NCBI GenBank assembly: GCA_001801215.1
Contig: MGXA01000093.1
Coordinates: forward strand, 16,574-55,261
Direction of reading: 5' to 3'
DNA length: 38,688 nucleotides
From: Gallionellales bacterium RIFCSPLOWO2_02_FULL_59_110
Lineage (GTDB): Bacteria; Pseudomonadota; Gammaproteobacteria; Burkholderiales; Gallionellaceae
Position numbers and translations under genes: made by a program. Within the stretch, counting starts at the first letter, position 1. Each line of letters begins with the position of its first letter. The notes under the pieces were generated by a model. That model had not been told where the DNA came from, ran no database searches, and worked only from the letters and a program-made list of their open reading frames with translations. Below, piece by piece: positions 1-9,806 of this stretch.

Positions 1-12
1 GCCCGTGAACGG

Positions 13-1947
<1,935 letters not shown>

Positions 1948-2012
1948 ATTCAGATTCCCGATTGCGTGATGCCGCATTCCCTGTTGCTCAATGCCGCGCA
2001 GAAAAGCGGCGG

Positions 2013-2040
2013 ATTATACCTGATTTTCAACCAGTTTCTA
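2013..2040 (-). promoter_or_regulatory. candidate sigma-70 promoter of rpoD
   Basis: Read on the minus strand, a consensus TATAAT (-10) lies at 2013-2018 and TAGAAA (-35, 4 of 6 consensus bases) at 2035-2040, with a 16-nt spacer. This is about 65 nt upstream of the chosen rpoD start. It is a by-eye match only. Confidence 0.45.
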
Positions 2041-2156
2041 CCCGCTTTGGGCACATCGCCAGCAGTAAAGTTTCTTTCGATATAGCCCGGCCATTTTATG
2101 CATAACGGCAAAAAACTGATGCGGAATGACGCCCATGGCCTTTTTCAGGCCAAAAA

Positions 2157-2182
2157 AAACCGCCCCTTGCAGCAGGCGGTTT
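2157..2182 (-). terminator. intrinsic terminator of the kinase/hemerythrin operon
   Basis: Arms AAACCGCC (2157-2164) and GGCGGTTT (2175-2182) pair perfectly. On the minus strand the hairpin runs straight into a stretch of eight T residues. It lies 30 nt past the bacteriohemerythrin stop and probably ends the whole minus-strand operon. Confidence 0.8.
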
Positions 2183-2210
2183 AGGAGGTATTGCTTGAAT
2201 TAACCGGCGT

Positions 2211-2633
2211 TTAACCGGGTTCGTAGTCGTAGGAGCGGATTTCCAGCTCCTGTTTCATCATCATGTCTTCCCCGGTGATATGCCCGATCAGCCACTCCCC
2301 CAGAAACTGGGCGTACTGGTCCATTACATATTCGTGCCATTCACCGTTTTGCGCCTCCAGTTCGTTTTCCGTGCGCTGGATTTTCCTGCGCAAATTCTGG
2401 TGATCCAGGTCGTGCTCGAAAAAAGGGAGGTTGATCGCCCGCGCAAATCGCTCCTCATTCTGAAAATGAACATGCATGCAAGCCATGAACCGCTTGAGCG
2501 CCCGCAGCAGGGCATGGCAGTTCCTGGTTTCGATCGCATACTCTATGTCGCCGACCAAGCACAATAATTTTTTGTGGTCGGCATCGAGCAACGCATTGCC
2601 CACACTCAGTTGTTTTGTCCATAACAAAGCCAT
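2211..2633 (-). CDS. bacteriohemerythrin
   Basis: Cytoplasmic O2-binding di-iron protein of 140 residues, the usual single-domain length. All seven diiron ligands expected from the family can be placed: H20 (LDADHKK), H56 and E60 (HVHFQNEE), H74 and H78 (FEHDLDHQN), H118 and D123 (GHITGED), with spacing like the Methylococcus protein. The reading frame is open much further upstream, but ATG at 2633 follows GGGG about 7 nt before and begins the canonical N-terminus MALLWTKQLSVG. It is the last gene of a minus-strand group with a MASE1 kinase and a NarL-type regulator and is followed by a terminator. The link to oxygen or redox signalling is inferred from this context; oxygen storage or delivery is the family role. 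Confidence 0.93.
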   Translation of the reverse strand: MALLWTKQLSVGNALLDADHKKLLCLVGDIEYAIETRNCHALLRALKRFMACMHVHFQNEERFARAINLPFFEHDLDHQNLRRKIQRTENELEAQNGEWHEYVMDQYAQFLGEWLIGHITGEDMMMKQELEIRSYDYEPG

Positions 2634-2662
2634 CTTGTTACCCCATGATTTTTCTGCGGGTT

Positions 2663-2875
2663 TCAGAATGCGGCCACCAGCAATGCCCGCGATTTGTTTT
2701 CCTGACGCAGGCCGATGTCGAGGATTGCGGCATCGTGCGGCAACGCATCGATCTGTTCGATCACGGCTGTCTCGTCCGACGCATATCCAGCCACCGCGAG
2801 GCCGGGAATATCGGACAAGATGGGCAGCAGGCTTTCGAGCATGATTGCCGAATCTGCGGCAATAAACACTTTCAT
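2663..2875 (-). pseudogene. truncated response-regulator receiver domain
   Basis: A 70-residue ORF beginning MKVFIAADSAIMLESLL and reaching AAILDIGL, which matches the first half of a CheY-like receiver: one acidic residue of the N-terminal pocket (AADS) and the phospho-acceptor Asp in LDIGL. After that the similarity stops and the protein ends ENKSRALLVAAF, so beta-4, alpha-4, the conserved Thr/Ser and Lys and any output domain are missing. A Shine-Dalgarno-like GAAGGGAAAA precedes the ATG, so it may still be translated. It lies between the NarL-type regulator (168 nt) and the bacteriohemerythrin (29 nt). A decayed regulator is the simplest reading; a small pseudo-receiver is the alternative. 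Confidence 0.6.
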
Positions 2876-3043
2876 CGTTTTTCCCTTCGTTGCGCCCGCC
2901 GCAACTGCAAAACATGGGAATGCATGATAGCGGTCTGCATCCGGGATATGCAGGCGCAACCGTCCGATTATGGTGTAGGACACATGACGATTCAGGTGTC
3001 GGTGTTTGTCCGACATGGCGCGGCAGGAAGCGCCGGAAAGCGG

Positions 3044-3676
3044 CTATTCCATGAGGTGTTTTTCGGCGGCATAGCGCATCAGTTCGGCATTGTTGCGCAG
3101 CCGCATTTTTCCCAGGATGCGGGTGCGGTATGTGCTGACGGTTTTTACGCTCAGCGCCAGAATGTCGGCGATTTCCGAGACAGTCCTGGCCGAGGCGAGC
3201 AAGCGAAAAATCTGGAATTCGCGATCCGACAAGGTTTCGTGCGGCAGCTTGTCGTCCGGCGCGCCGAATTCGACGGCGAGCATTTCGGCCGCAGCGGGGC
3301 TGATGTATTTATTGCCGGATGCCACGCGGCGCACCGCTCCCGTTACGACTTCCGGCGCGCTTTCCTTGGTCAGGTAGCCGGCCGCGCCCGCCTTGATCAG
3401 GCGTACGGCGTACTGGTCTTCCGGGTAGATGCTGAGGATCAGCACCGGCAGTTTCGGCTTTTCCTCGCGGAGCTGCTTGAGCACGTCGATGCCGCTCCTG
3501 CCTGGCATGGCGATGTCGAGCAGCACCACATCGCAGTCGTTGGCGCAAATCCAGCGCAGCGCATCGGCACCGTTAGCGTGCTCCGCCACGACTTTCATCT
3601 TGCCGCTTTCTTCCAGAATTTTCTTCAGCCCCTGGCGCACGATGGCGTGGTCGTCGACGATCATGATGCGGATCAT
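3044..3676 (-). CDS. NarL/FixJ-family response regulator
   Basis: Two-component transcription regulator of 210 residues. The receiver domain (about 1-120) carries the acidic pair D8/D9 (IVDDH), phospho-acceptor D54 (VVLLDIAMPG), S82 and K104 (GYLTKES). The C-terminal LuxR-type helix-turn-helix (about 145-205) contains LSDREFQIFRLLASARTVSE and LSVKTVSTYRTRILGKM. Its ATG overlaps the stop of the upstream kinase by 4 nt, so the pair is translationally coupled and almost certainly cognate. The organisation resembles UhpB/UhpA-type systems. The target genes are unknown; the downstream bacteriohemerythrin in the same operon is the obvious candidate partner. Confidence 0.93.
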   Translation of the reverse strand: MIRIMIVDDHAIVRQGLKKILEESGKMKVVAEHANGADALRWICANDCDVVLLDIAMPGRSGIDVLKQLREEKPKLPVLILSIYPEDQYAVRLIKAGAAGYLTKESAPEVVTGAVRRVASGNKYISPAAAEMLAVEFGAPDDKLPHETLSDREFQIFRLLASARTVSEIADILALSVKTVSTYRTRILGKMRLRNNAELMRYAAEKHLME

Positions 3677-5247
3677 GCTTGCTTCCCTTTCTGGTGGTTG
3701 GCGGATAACGGCAACACTACCGTTACATTAAACCCGCCATCGGGCAGGTTGTCGAATCCGATGCTGCCATCCAGTTGCCCGACGCGCTCGAACATGCCGC
3801 GGATGCCGTGGGAATCCGGTGCGACGACTTGGCCTCCGGGCATGCCGCAGCCATTGTCGCTGACCGACAGCACAACCTCTTCGTCGCCGTGGCGGAATTC
3901 GACTTTCACCCTGGATGCGGCGGAATGCCGCGCGATATTGGTCAGCGCTTCCTGGAAGATGCGGAACAGCGCAATCGAGCGCTGCTTGTCCAGATTTCCC
4001 TTGTCCTCGATGCAGCTCACCCGGCACTCGATGCCGGTGCGTTTGTAGAACTGCGCGGCCTGCCATTCGATCGCCGCCAGCAGGCCGAGATCGTCGAGTA
4101 TGGTCGGACGCAGTTCGGTGATGACGCGTCGCGTCACGCCTACCGCGTTGTCGAGCAACTGCGACATCGACCCGATGCGCTCGTATAACGGCCCCGATTC
4201 CTTGCCGGCGGGCAGTTCGCGCGCCAGCCAGTAAATTTCCATTTTAATGGCGGTCAGCGTGCCGCCCAGGTCGTCGTGGATTTCGCGCGCGATGCGGGCC
4301 TTCTCTTCCTCGCGCATATCCTGCAGGTGCGCGGAGAGATCGCGCAACTGGCGCTCCGCCAGGTTGTGCTCGGCGAAGTAAGTGGCCAGCGCCATGCCGA
4401 CTACGGACAGGATCACCATGTAAAGCCAGTAATTGGTCAGTTGGGTGGCAGCGATGTCATGGGCGAAAAAACCGGTTCCATGATGCGCGCCCAGCAATGC
4501 CTGGATCGATACCATCACCAGAGCGATCATGGTTCCCCACGTGCCGAGGCGCACCGCCACCCAGGCAATGAACAGGAACATCACGTAGCCTTTGGGCACC
4601 ATGCTGATGTTGTCAAAGAACCATTCGAGAAAAATGACCTGCCCGGCCAGAAACGTCAGCCCGAGCAGTAATGCCGCCACATGCACCCGTTTCATTTGGA
4701 GCCAGTCGCTTTTTTCCAGGCGCCAGACCAGGAACAGCGGGGCAATCAGGATAATGCCGAGCACCTCGCCCATCCACCACTGAATCAATCCCGGCAGAAA
4801 AACATCGGGCGCCAGCAACCCGGAAGCCAGCAACGCTGATATGCCGAGTAGGGCGCCGAAGCCGCTGCCGAGACCCCCCAGAAAAATTAACCGCAGGTAA
4901 TCGCGCAGGGAACGCAGATGCGAATCGAACCTGCTGTCGCGCGTGAGCAGCCAGGCGCCCAGCAGAGCCGCCAGCGTGTTGCTCAACGCGATGGCGGTCG
5001 CCACCCATAATGTCAGGCCCGATGTTGCGTTGACCAGAATCGCCCCGAAAAACACGCCCCAGGCATAACGCTTCCCGCCGATCAGCAGCGCGGCCAAAGC
5101 CCAGCCGCTGGCGGGCTCGAAAACACGGATGGGGATGTCGCTCTTGAAATAGAGATTGGTAAGATGGATGAGCAGCGCGTAGAGCGAGGCCATGCCAAGC
5201 AGCTTCAACAGGTCGGTCAGGCGGCGTTGGATATTTGAACCAGGCAT
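3673..5247 (-). CDS. MASE1-domain sensor histidine kinase (HisKA_3 type)
   Basis: Membrane sensor kinase of 524 residues. Residues 1-295 form about eight hydrophobic helices with the MASE1 signature (FEPASGWALAALLIGGKRYAW, QWWMGEVLGIILIAPLFL), a membrane sensor module whose ligand is unknown. A short coiled segment (about 296-318) leads to HisKA_3 with phospho-acceptor H324 (AREIHDDLGGTLTAIK). The ATPase domain has the N box around N437 (FQEALTNIARHS), G1 DNGCGM at 464-469 and GIRGM near 481-485. The 4-nt overlap with the NarL-type regulator marks an operon. The start at 5247 opens directly on the first amphipathic stretch; its ribosome site (GGACTGAG) is weak. No periplasmic or PAS domain is seen. 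Confidence 0.92.
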   Translation of the reverse strand: MPGSNIQRRLTDLLKLLGMASLYALLIHLTNLYFKSDIPIRVFEPASGWALAALLIGGKRYAWGVFFGAILVNATSGLTLWVATAIALSNTLAALLGAWLLTRDSRFDSHLRSLRDYLRLIFLGGLGSGFGALLGISALLASGLLAPDVFLPGLIQWWMGEVLGIILIAPLFLVWRLEKSDWLQMKRVHVAALLLGLTFLAGQVIFLEWFFDNISMVPKGYVMFLFIAWVAVRLGTWGTMIALVMVSIQALLGAHHGTGFFAHDIAATQLTNYWLYMVILSVVGMALATYFAEHNLAERQLRDLSAHLQDMREEEKARIAREIHDDLGGTLTAIKMEIYWLARELPAGKESGPLYERIGSMSQLLDNAVGVTRRVITELRPTILDDLGLLAAIEWQAAQFYKRTGIECRVSCIEDKGNLDKQRSIALFRIFQEALTNIARHSAASRVKVEFRHGDEEVVLSVSDNGCGMPGGQVVAPDSHGIRGMFERVGQLDGSIGFDNLPDGGFNVTVVLPLSANHQKGKQA

Positions 5248-5359
5248 CTCAGTCCGTTATGTTTGAATCGGGGCGGCATGTTTTGGCTCGCGCATATTGC
5301 CCCGACCCGACACGTATTACAATAGCCGACAATCATTCCCAACTTTCCGGAGCAGCGTC

Positions 5360-5716
5360 ATGCCCGATCAATCAGATTTATCCATGTTGCGCGATAGGCT
5401 GCGCGCGTTTGCCGGAGCGCGCGACTGGGATCAGTTCCATTCACCGAAAAACTTGAGCATGGCGCTGATGGTGGAAGCCGCCGAACTGATGGAGCATTTC
5501 CAGTGGCTGACCGAAGCGCAGTCAGCCGGACTGCCCCCCGAAGTCAAGCGGGCGGTCGGCGAAGAACTGGCCGATATCCTGCTGTATCTGGTGCGCCTGT
5601 CGGACAAGCTGGGCATCGACCTGCGCGAGGCCGCGCTGCACAAGCTGGAAAAGAACGCGGTGAAATACCCGGCGGATTTGGTGCGCGGCAGCGCAAAGAA
5701 ATATTCAGAGTACTGA
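5360..5716 (+). CDS. MazG-like nucleotide pyrophosphohydrolase
   Basis: Small all-alpha NTP pyrophosphohydrolase of 118 residues, probably cleaving non-canonical or excess dNTPs to dNMP and PPi. It shows the two helix motifs of the MazG/RS21-C6 superfamily: EAAELMEHFQW (about residues 38-48) and EELADILLYLVRLSD (about 70-84), whose Glu and Asp residues bind Mg2+. The ATG at 5360 follows CGGAGC at good spacing; an earlier in-frame ATG at 5297 is in the divergent promoter region and less likely. The 3' end overlaps the convergent selD by 12 nt. The exact substrate cannot be told from sequence. Confidence 0.88.
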   Translation: MPDQSDLSMLRDRLRAFAGARDWDQFHSPKNLSMALMVEAAELMEHFQWLTEAQSAGLPPEVKRAVGEELADILLYLVRLSDKLGIDLREAALHKLEKNAVKYPADLVRGSAKKYSEY

Positions 5717-6745
5717 CACGCGCGGCGCGCCCCGCCGCATATCCCCGATCACCGCCGCCTGCCCGAACCCGGCCCGGTGGAACATCGCCAGCACCTCGTC
5801 GGCCACCTCCGGCGCAACGCTCACCAGCAGCCCCCCGCTGGTTTGCGCATCGGCCAACAGGCGGCGCTGCCAGTCTTGCAGATTCGCGGCGAAATCCACT
5901 TCATGGCCGTAGCTCGCGAGGTTGCGCTCTACCGCGCCGGGGCTGTAGCCTTGCTGCGCCAGCGGCAACGCCTCGGACAGGAGCGGCACTTGAGCGAGCC
6001 CAACTTCCGCGCCCATCCCAGCGCCGCGGCACATTTCCAGCAGGTGGCCGAGCAGGCCGAAGCCGGTCACGTCGGTCAGCGCATGCACGCCATCCAATCC
6101 GGCGAGCGCGCTGCCCACGGTGTTGAGCTGGGTGGCGGTGGCAATCAGTTGCGCGTAGCCGGCGGCGGGCAGCACGCCCTTCTTCATCGCCTGCGCCAGC
6201 ACGCCGACGCCCAGCCCCTTGCCGAGAATCAACCTGTCGCCCGCCTGCGCGCCGCTGTTCTTCTTCAGCCGGTCGGGATGCACGATACCGATCGCCACCA
6301 GCCCGTAGATCGGCTCGGTCGAATCGATGGAATGCCCGCCCGCCAGCGGGATGCCGGCGACCTCGCAGATCGCTTCGCCGCCTTTCAGGATCGCGCGGAT
6401 CGCCGCAACCGACAGCTTGTTGACCGGCATGCCGACGATGGCCAGCGCCATGATCGGCGTGCCGCCCATCGCATACACATCGGACAGCGCGTTGGTCGCG
6501 GCGATGCGCCCGAAGTCGAACGGATCGTCCACGATGGGCATGAAAAAATCGGTGGTGGCGATGATTGCCTGCTGGTCGTTGAGGCGGTATACCGCCGCAT
6601 CGTCGCTGGTTTCCGCGCCGACCAGCAGATTGGCATACGGCAGCTTTTCTTTTACTTCGCCCAGAATCTGTTGCAGCATGGCCGGCGCAATTTTGCAGCC
6701 GCAGCCGCCGCCGTGCGACAATTGGGTCAACTTCACTTCGGACAT
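5705..6745 (-). CDS. selD: selenide, water dikinase (selenophosphate synthetase)
   Basis: Makes selenophosphate from selenide and ATP for tRNA 2-selenouridine and, where present, selenocysteine. The 346-residue protein has the N-terminal catalytic loop GGGCGCKIAP with Cys at position 17 (E. coli numbering also C17) and the neighbouring Lys at 18, so the active-site residue is Cys rather than Sec. Further marks are the ATP-binding ETSDDAAVYRL, TTDFFMPIVDDPFDFGRIAA with NALSDVYAMGG, and the C-terminal AQTSGGLLVSV. It is divergent from mnmH, which consumes its product; a CACAGAG inverted repeat lies between them. No selA or selB is in the window. Confidence 0.96.
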   Translation of the reverse strand: MSEVKLTQLSHGGGCGCKIAPAMLQQILGEVKEKLPYANLLVGAETSDDAAVYRLNDQQAIIATTDFFMPIVDDPFDFGRIAATNALSDVYAMGGTPIMALAIVGMPVNKLSVAAIRAILKGGEAICEVAGIPLAGGHSIDSTEPIYGLVAIGIVHPDRLKKNSGAQAGDRLILGKGLGVGVLAQAMKKGVLPAAGYAQLIATATQLNTVGSALAGLDGVHALTDVTGFGLLGHLLEMCRGAGMGAEVGLAQVPLLSEALPLAQQGYSPGAVERNLASYGHEVDFAANLQDWQRRLLADAQTSGGLLVSVAPEVADEVLAMFHRAGFGQAAVIGDMRRGAPRVSVL

Positions 6746-6778
6746 TACTCCTCCACTTACCTATAAAACCGAAATATA

Positions 6779-6933
6779 GCCACAGAGATCACAGAGAACA
6801 CAGAGAACACAGAGAAAGACGGCGCACCATTGCCTATTACAGGTTTACCAAAAAATTCGCCTGATGTATCGACCGCAAACATTTTTCGCAGTCCGATTTT
6901 GTCTTTCTCTGTGAGCTCTGTGCCCTCTGTGGC
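6779..6933. repeat. CACAGAG-unit inverted repeat, copy 1
   Basis: The left arm (6779-6820) contains four CACAGAG units at 9-nt spacing after GC. The right arm (6901-6933) is the reverse complement with three units and the same flanks (GCCACAGAG at the outside, CACAGAGAAAGAC at the inside). The 80-nt loop (6821-6900) is unique sequence. It fills the selD-mnmH divergent gap. A second copy lies at 22566-22648. Confidence 0.9.
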
Positions 6934-6954
6934 AAATTGTCTTTGGGATTACTA

Positions 6955-8004
6955 ATGCTTTTCAGAACCGCGAACCTACCACAGCTTGGCGAATTTGACG
7001 AAATTATCGACGTGCGCACCCCGGCGGAGTTCGCCGAGGATCATATTCCCGGCGCGATCAATTGCCCGGTACTTTCCGACGAGGAGCGCATCGCCGTCGG
7101 CACGCTATACAAGCAGGTGTCGCCGTTCGAGGCGCGCAAGGTCGGCGCGGCGCTGGTCGCGAAGAACATCGCGCAGCATCTGCAAACCCGCTTCCGCGAC
7201 CATCCGAAGCCGTGGCGCCCGCTGATCTACTGCTGGCGCGGCGGACAGCGCAGCGGCGCGATGAGTATCATCCTCGCGCAGGTAGGATGGGCGGCGCACA
7301 AGCTGGAAGGCGGCTACAAGACCTACCGGCGCGACGTACTGGAAAAACTGGCGACGCTGCCGCAGCAGTTCACGTTCCGCGTGATCTGCGGCGCGACCGG
7401 CTCGGGCAAGAGCCGCCTGCTCGCCGCGCTGGCAGACAGCGGGCAGCCCAACAACAAACCACAGGTTCTCGATCTGGAGAGCCTGGCGCAGCATCGCGGC
7501 TCGGTGCTGGGCAGGCTGCCCGGCCAGGCGCAGCCTTCGCAGAAATGGTTCGACAGCATGCTGCTGCAAGCCCTGGAAAAACTCGACCCGGCGCGCCCCG
7601 TTTATGTCGAAGCGGAGAGCAGCAAGATCGGCGCCCTCACCCTGCCCGACACCCTGTTCAACGCGATGCACGCCGGCGAATGCCTGCTGCTGGAAACGCC
7701 GCTCGAAGTGCGCGTCGCCGGGCTGCTCGAAGACTACCGCCATTACCTCGCCAACCCGGAGACGCTGATCGCGCATTTGCAGGCGCTGCACCGCTTCCAC
7801 GGCAGCCAGCAACTGGAACACTGGGCTGCGCTGATCCGCGCCGGAGACTTCGCCGCGCTGGTCGCGGAACTGCTCACGCTGCACTACGACCCGAGCTATT
7901 TCCGCGCGACCTCCAAGCATTACGCAAACCTCGATAACGCGCGGCGCGTCCCGCTGGATAACCTGTCGCCGGATGCGCTGAAGGAAATTGCAAAGATTCT
8001 GTAG
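6955..8004 (+). CDS. mnmH: tRNA 2-selenouridine synthase MnmH (SelU/YbbB)
   Basis: Converts the wobble 2-thiouridine of tRNA(Lys, Glu, Gln) to 2-selenouridine through a geranylated intermediate, using selenophosphate. The 349-residue protein has an N-terminal rhodanese domain (about 1-130) with catalytic C93 in LIYCWRGGQRS and substrate motif IDVRTPAEFAEDHIPGA. A P-loop GATGSGKS at 146-153 begins the C-terminal NTPase-like half. The ATG at 6955 is chosen over an in-frame TTG 18 nt upstream because MLFRTANLPQL is a normal start and GGGA lies about 7 nt before it. It is divergent from selD, its supplier. The stop codon lies inside the 72-bp inverted element that follows. Confidence 0.95.
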   Translation: MLFRTANLPQLGEFDEIIDVRTPAEFAEDHIPGAINCPVLSDEERIAVGTLYKQVSPFEARKVGAALVAKNIAQHLQTRFRDHPKPWRPLIYCWRGGQRSGAMSIILAQVGWAAHKLEGGYKTYRRDVLEKLATLPQQFTFRVICGATGSGKSRLLAALADSGQPNNKPQVLDLESLAQHRGSVLGRLPGQAQPSQKWFDSMLLQALEKLDPARPVYVEAESSKIGALTLPDTLFNAMHAGECLLLETPLEVRVAGLLEDYRHYLANPETLIAHLQALHRFHGSQQLEHWAALIRAGDFAALVAELLTLHYDPSYFRATSKHYANLDNARRVPLDNLSPDALKEIAKIL

Positions 8005-8072
8005 GGGCGCGATTCATCGCGCCCTGACCTGTTTATGCACCAGAAGAAGGGCGCGATGAATCGCGCCCCTAC
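8001..8072. repeat. 72-bp perfect inverted element, copy 1
   Basis: Two 24-nt arms (8001-8024 and 8049-8072) are exact reverse complements around a 24-nt loop. Each arm is itself nearly palindromic (GGGCGCGAT and ATCGCGCCC) and the outer ends read GTAGG / CCTAC. It begins on the last bases of mnmH and has no T tract, so a role as intrinsic terminator is doubtful. A copy of identical geometry is at 15801-15872. Confidence 0.93.
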
Positions 8073-8101
8073 ACAATGTCAAACATCCACACGAAGCAAC
8101 C

Positions 8102-9136
8102 ATGGAATACAGGCAACTAGGCTCAAGCGATCTGAAAGTATCGGCATTGGCCCTCGGCACGATGACCTTCGGCGAGCAAAACAGCGAAGCAGAGGCGCAC
8201 GCACAGCTCGACTTGGCGGTGGCGCATGGCGTGAATTTCATCGACACCGCCGAGATGTATCCGGTCGCGCCGCGCGCCGAAACAGCGGGGTACACCGAGA
8301 GCTACATCGGCACCTGGCTGAAGCGCCAGCGGCGCGACAAGCTGGTCGTCGCCACCAAGATCGCCGGCCCGGCGCGCGGCTTCACCTGGATACGCAACAC
8401 GCCCCGCATCGACCGCGCACAGCTCAATGCCGCAATCGACGGCAGCCTGCGCCGTTTGCAGACCGACTACGTGGACTTGTATCAAATTCACTGGCCGGAT
8501 CGCTACGTGCCGATGTTCGGCGCGACCAGTTATGACGTAGCGCAGGAGCGCGACAGCGTGCCGATCGCCGAACAACTGCAAGCGCTGGCGGACTTAGTCA
8601 AGTCAGGCAAGGTGCGCCACCTCGGCCTGTCCAACGAAACGCCGTGGGGCGTGATGGAGTTCCTGCGCTGCGCCGAAGCGCTCGGCCTGCCGAAAATCGT
8701 TTCAATCCAGAACGCCTACCACCTGATGAACCGCACCTTCGAAGCCGGGCTCGCGGAAGTGTGCCGCCACGCGAATGTCGGCCTGCTCGCCTACAGCCCG
8801 CTGGCATTCGGCCACCTCACCGGCAAATACCTCGCCGACCAGCAGGCCAAGGGACGCATCACTCTCTTCCCCGGCTTCGGCCAGCGCTACCACAAGCCCA
8901 ACGTGCCAGCCGCCACGAAGGAATATGTGCGCATCGCGAACGAAGCCGGACTCAGCACGGCGCAGATGGCGCTGGCCTTTGCGCGCACGCGCTGGTTCAC
9001 GACTAGCGTGCTGCTCGGCGCAACCAGCGCGCAGCAGTTGCAGGAAAATCTGGACAGCGCGGAAGTCACGCTAACGGTGGAAGTGCTGGAGAAGATCGAG
9101 ACGGTGCACAGGGTTTATCCGAATCCGGCGCCGTGA
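8102..9136 (+). CDS. tas: NADP(H)-dependent aldo-keto reductase, Tas type
   Basis: Cytoplasmic TIM-barrel oxidoreductase reducing aldehydes or ketones with NADPH; the physiological substrate of Tas-like enzymes is not established. The 344-residue protein shows the AKR catalytic tetrad: D48 and Y53 (NFIDTAEMYP), K86 (VVATKIAG) and H130 (DLYQIHWPD). The insert after Y53 (PVAPRAETAGYTE) and the WIRNTPRID segment are typical of Tas rather than of short AKRs. The C-terminal cofactor region includes LLGATSAQQLQENL. It starts 30 nt after the 72-bp repeat that follows mnmH. A nearly identical copy of its last codons recurs at 10391-10423. Confidence 0.9.
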   Translation: MEYRQLGSSDLKVSALALGTMTFGEQNSEAEAHAQLDLAVAHGVNFIDTAEMYPVAPRAETAGYTESYIGTWLKRQRRDKLVVATKIAGPARGFTWIRNTPRIDRAQLNAAIDGSLRRLQTDYVDLYQIHWPDRYVPMFGATSYDVAQERDSVPIAEQLQALADLVKSGKVRHLGLSNETPWGVMEFLRCAEALGLPKIVSIQNAYHLMNRTFEAGLAEVCRHANVGLLAYSPLAFGHLTGKYLADQQAKGRITLFPGFGQRYHKPNVPAATKEYVRIANEAGLSTAQMALAFARTRWFTTSVLLGATSAQQLQENLDSAEVTLTVEVLEKIETVHRVYPNPAP

Positions 9137-9298
9137 TGGCGTGTTAGGATGCGACTTGAAATCAAAAAAGTGAAAGCGATGCTCCAGATTATGCGGCAAG
9201 ATGCTTTGGAGTATACTTTTCTTGGAGCTTCTATTTGTTGAGTCGGTAAGGTGTGGCCCGTTTCTAATTATCATGCGTGGCAGACTGGAGCGTATGCA

Positions 9299-9574
9299 AT
9301 GATGAAGTTCGAGTGGGATGACGCAAAGGCCAAGGCGAATGTGCGCAAGCATGGTGTGTCGTTCGACGAAGCGGGATCGGCATTTCTTGACCAGTTTGCG
9401 CTCTCTGGCCCAGATCCCGATCACTCGATGGGCGAGCCGCGCTACATCACCTTTGGAATGTCCGGCTTGGGACGGTTGCTCGCGGTCTTCCACACCCATC
9501 GCCCCGGAGTCATCCGCATCATCAGCGCACGCCGAGTCACCCGTGCAGAAAGGAAACTTTATGAAGAAAGCTAA
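9299..9574 (+). CDS. BrnT-family type II toxin
   Basis: RelE-like ribonuclease toxin of 91 residues that would arrest translation by cutting RNA. It matches the BrnT pattern throughout: FEWDDAKAKANVRKHGVSF at the N-terminus, DPDHSMGEPRYITFGMS in the middle, and LAVFHTHRPGVIRIISARRV with a basic end. ATG at 9299 is chosen because GGAG lies 8 nt upstream; ATG at 9302 is equally in frame. The gene overlaps the next by 14 nt, the usual toxin-antitoxin coupling with the toxin first. The local base composition is less GC-rich than the flanking core genes, which suggests acquisition. Confidence 0.88.
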   Translation: MMKFEWDDAKAKANVRKHGVSFDEAGSAFLDQFALSGPDPDHSMGEPRYITFGMSGLGRLLAVFHTHRPGVIRIISARRVTRAERKLYEES

Positions 9575-9806
9575 AGACGAAATGCGCGCAGAGTACAAGC
9601 GCTCCGATTTCACCAAGCTCGAACGCGGCAAGTTCTACAAAGAAGTTGCCAAGGGAACATCGGTAGTCCTGCTCGACCCCGCCATCGCCAAAGTATTCCC
9701 GACTTCGGAAGCCGTAAATGCTGCCCTGCTCGGGTTGCTTACGCTCACTGAACAAACTGCCCGCATAACAGGCGGCACAAAGCGCACAGCGCGCAAGTCA
9801 GCGTAG
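9561..9806 (+). CDS. antitoxin partner of the BrnT-like toxin (not classical BrnA)
   Basis: Protein of 81 residues whose ATG lies inside the toxin gene (14-nt overlap) behind AAAGGAAAC. It starts MKKAKDEMRAEYKRSDFTKL and continues ERGKFYKEVAKGTSVVLLD, then PAIAKVFPTSEAVNAALLGLL with a Lys/Arg-rich tail. The RGKFY segment followed by a short strand and two helices resembles the small antitoxins found behind BrnT-like toxins (a ribbon-helix-helix-like fold is plausible). The typical BrnA C-terminal segment is not seen. Antitoxin role is inferred from position and size. A hairpin without T tract (9799-9817) lies over the stop codon. Confidence 0.65.
   Translation: MKKAKDEMRAEYKRSDFTKLERGKFYKEVAKGTSVVLLDPAIAKVFPTSEAVNAALLGLLTLTEQTARITGGTKRTARKSA

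Noticed and set aside
2615..4048. Long plus-strand ORF antisense to the NarL regulator and kinase.
   Set aside because: It crosses several real minus-strand genes, has no ribosome site or recognisable domain, and reflects codon-position GC bias.
6694..6702. Possible selenocysteine codon in selD.
   Set aside because: The active-site codon at residue 17 reads as Cys (TGC) and no in-frame TGA is present.
6781..6820. Regular CACAGAG units as a possible CRISPR array.
   Set aside because: Units are 7 nt at 9-nt spacing with no spacers of 30 nt or more, and the array is mirrored as an inverted repeat.
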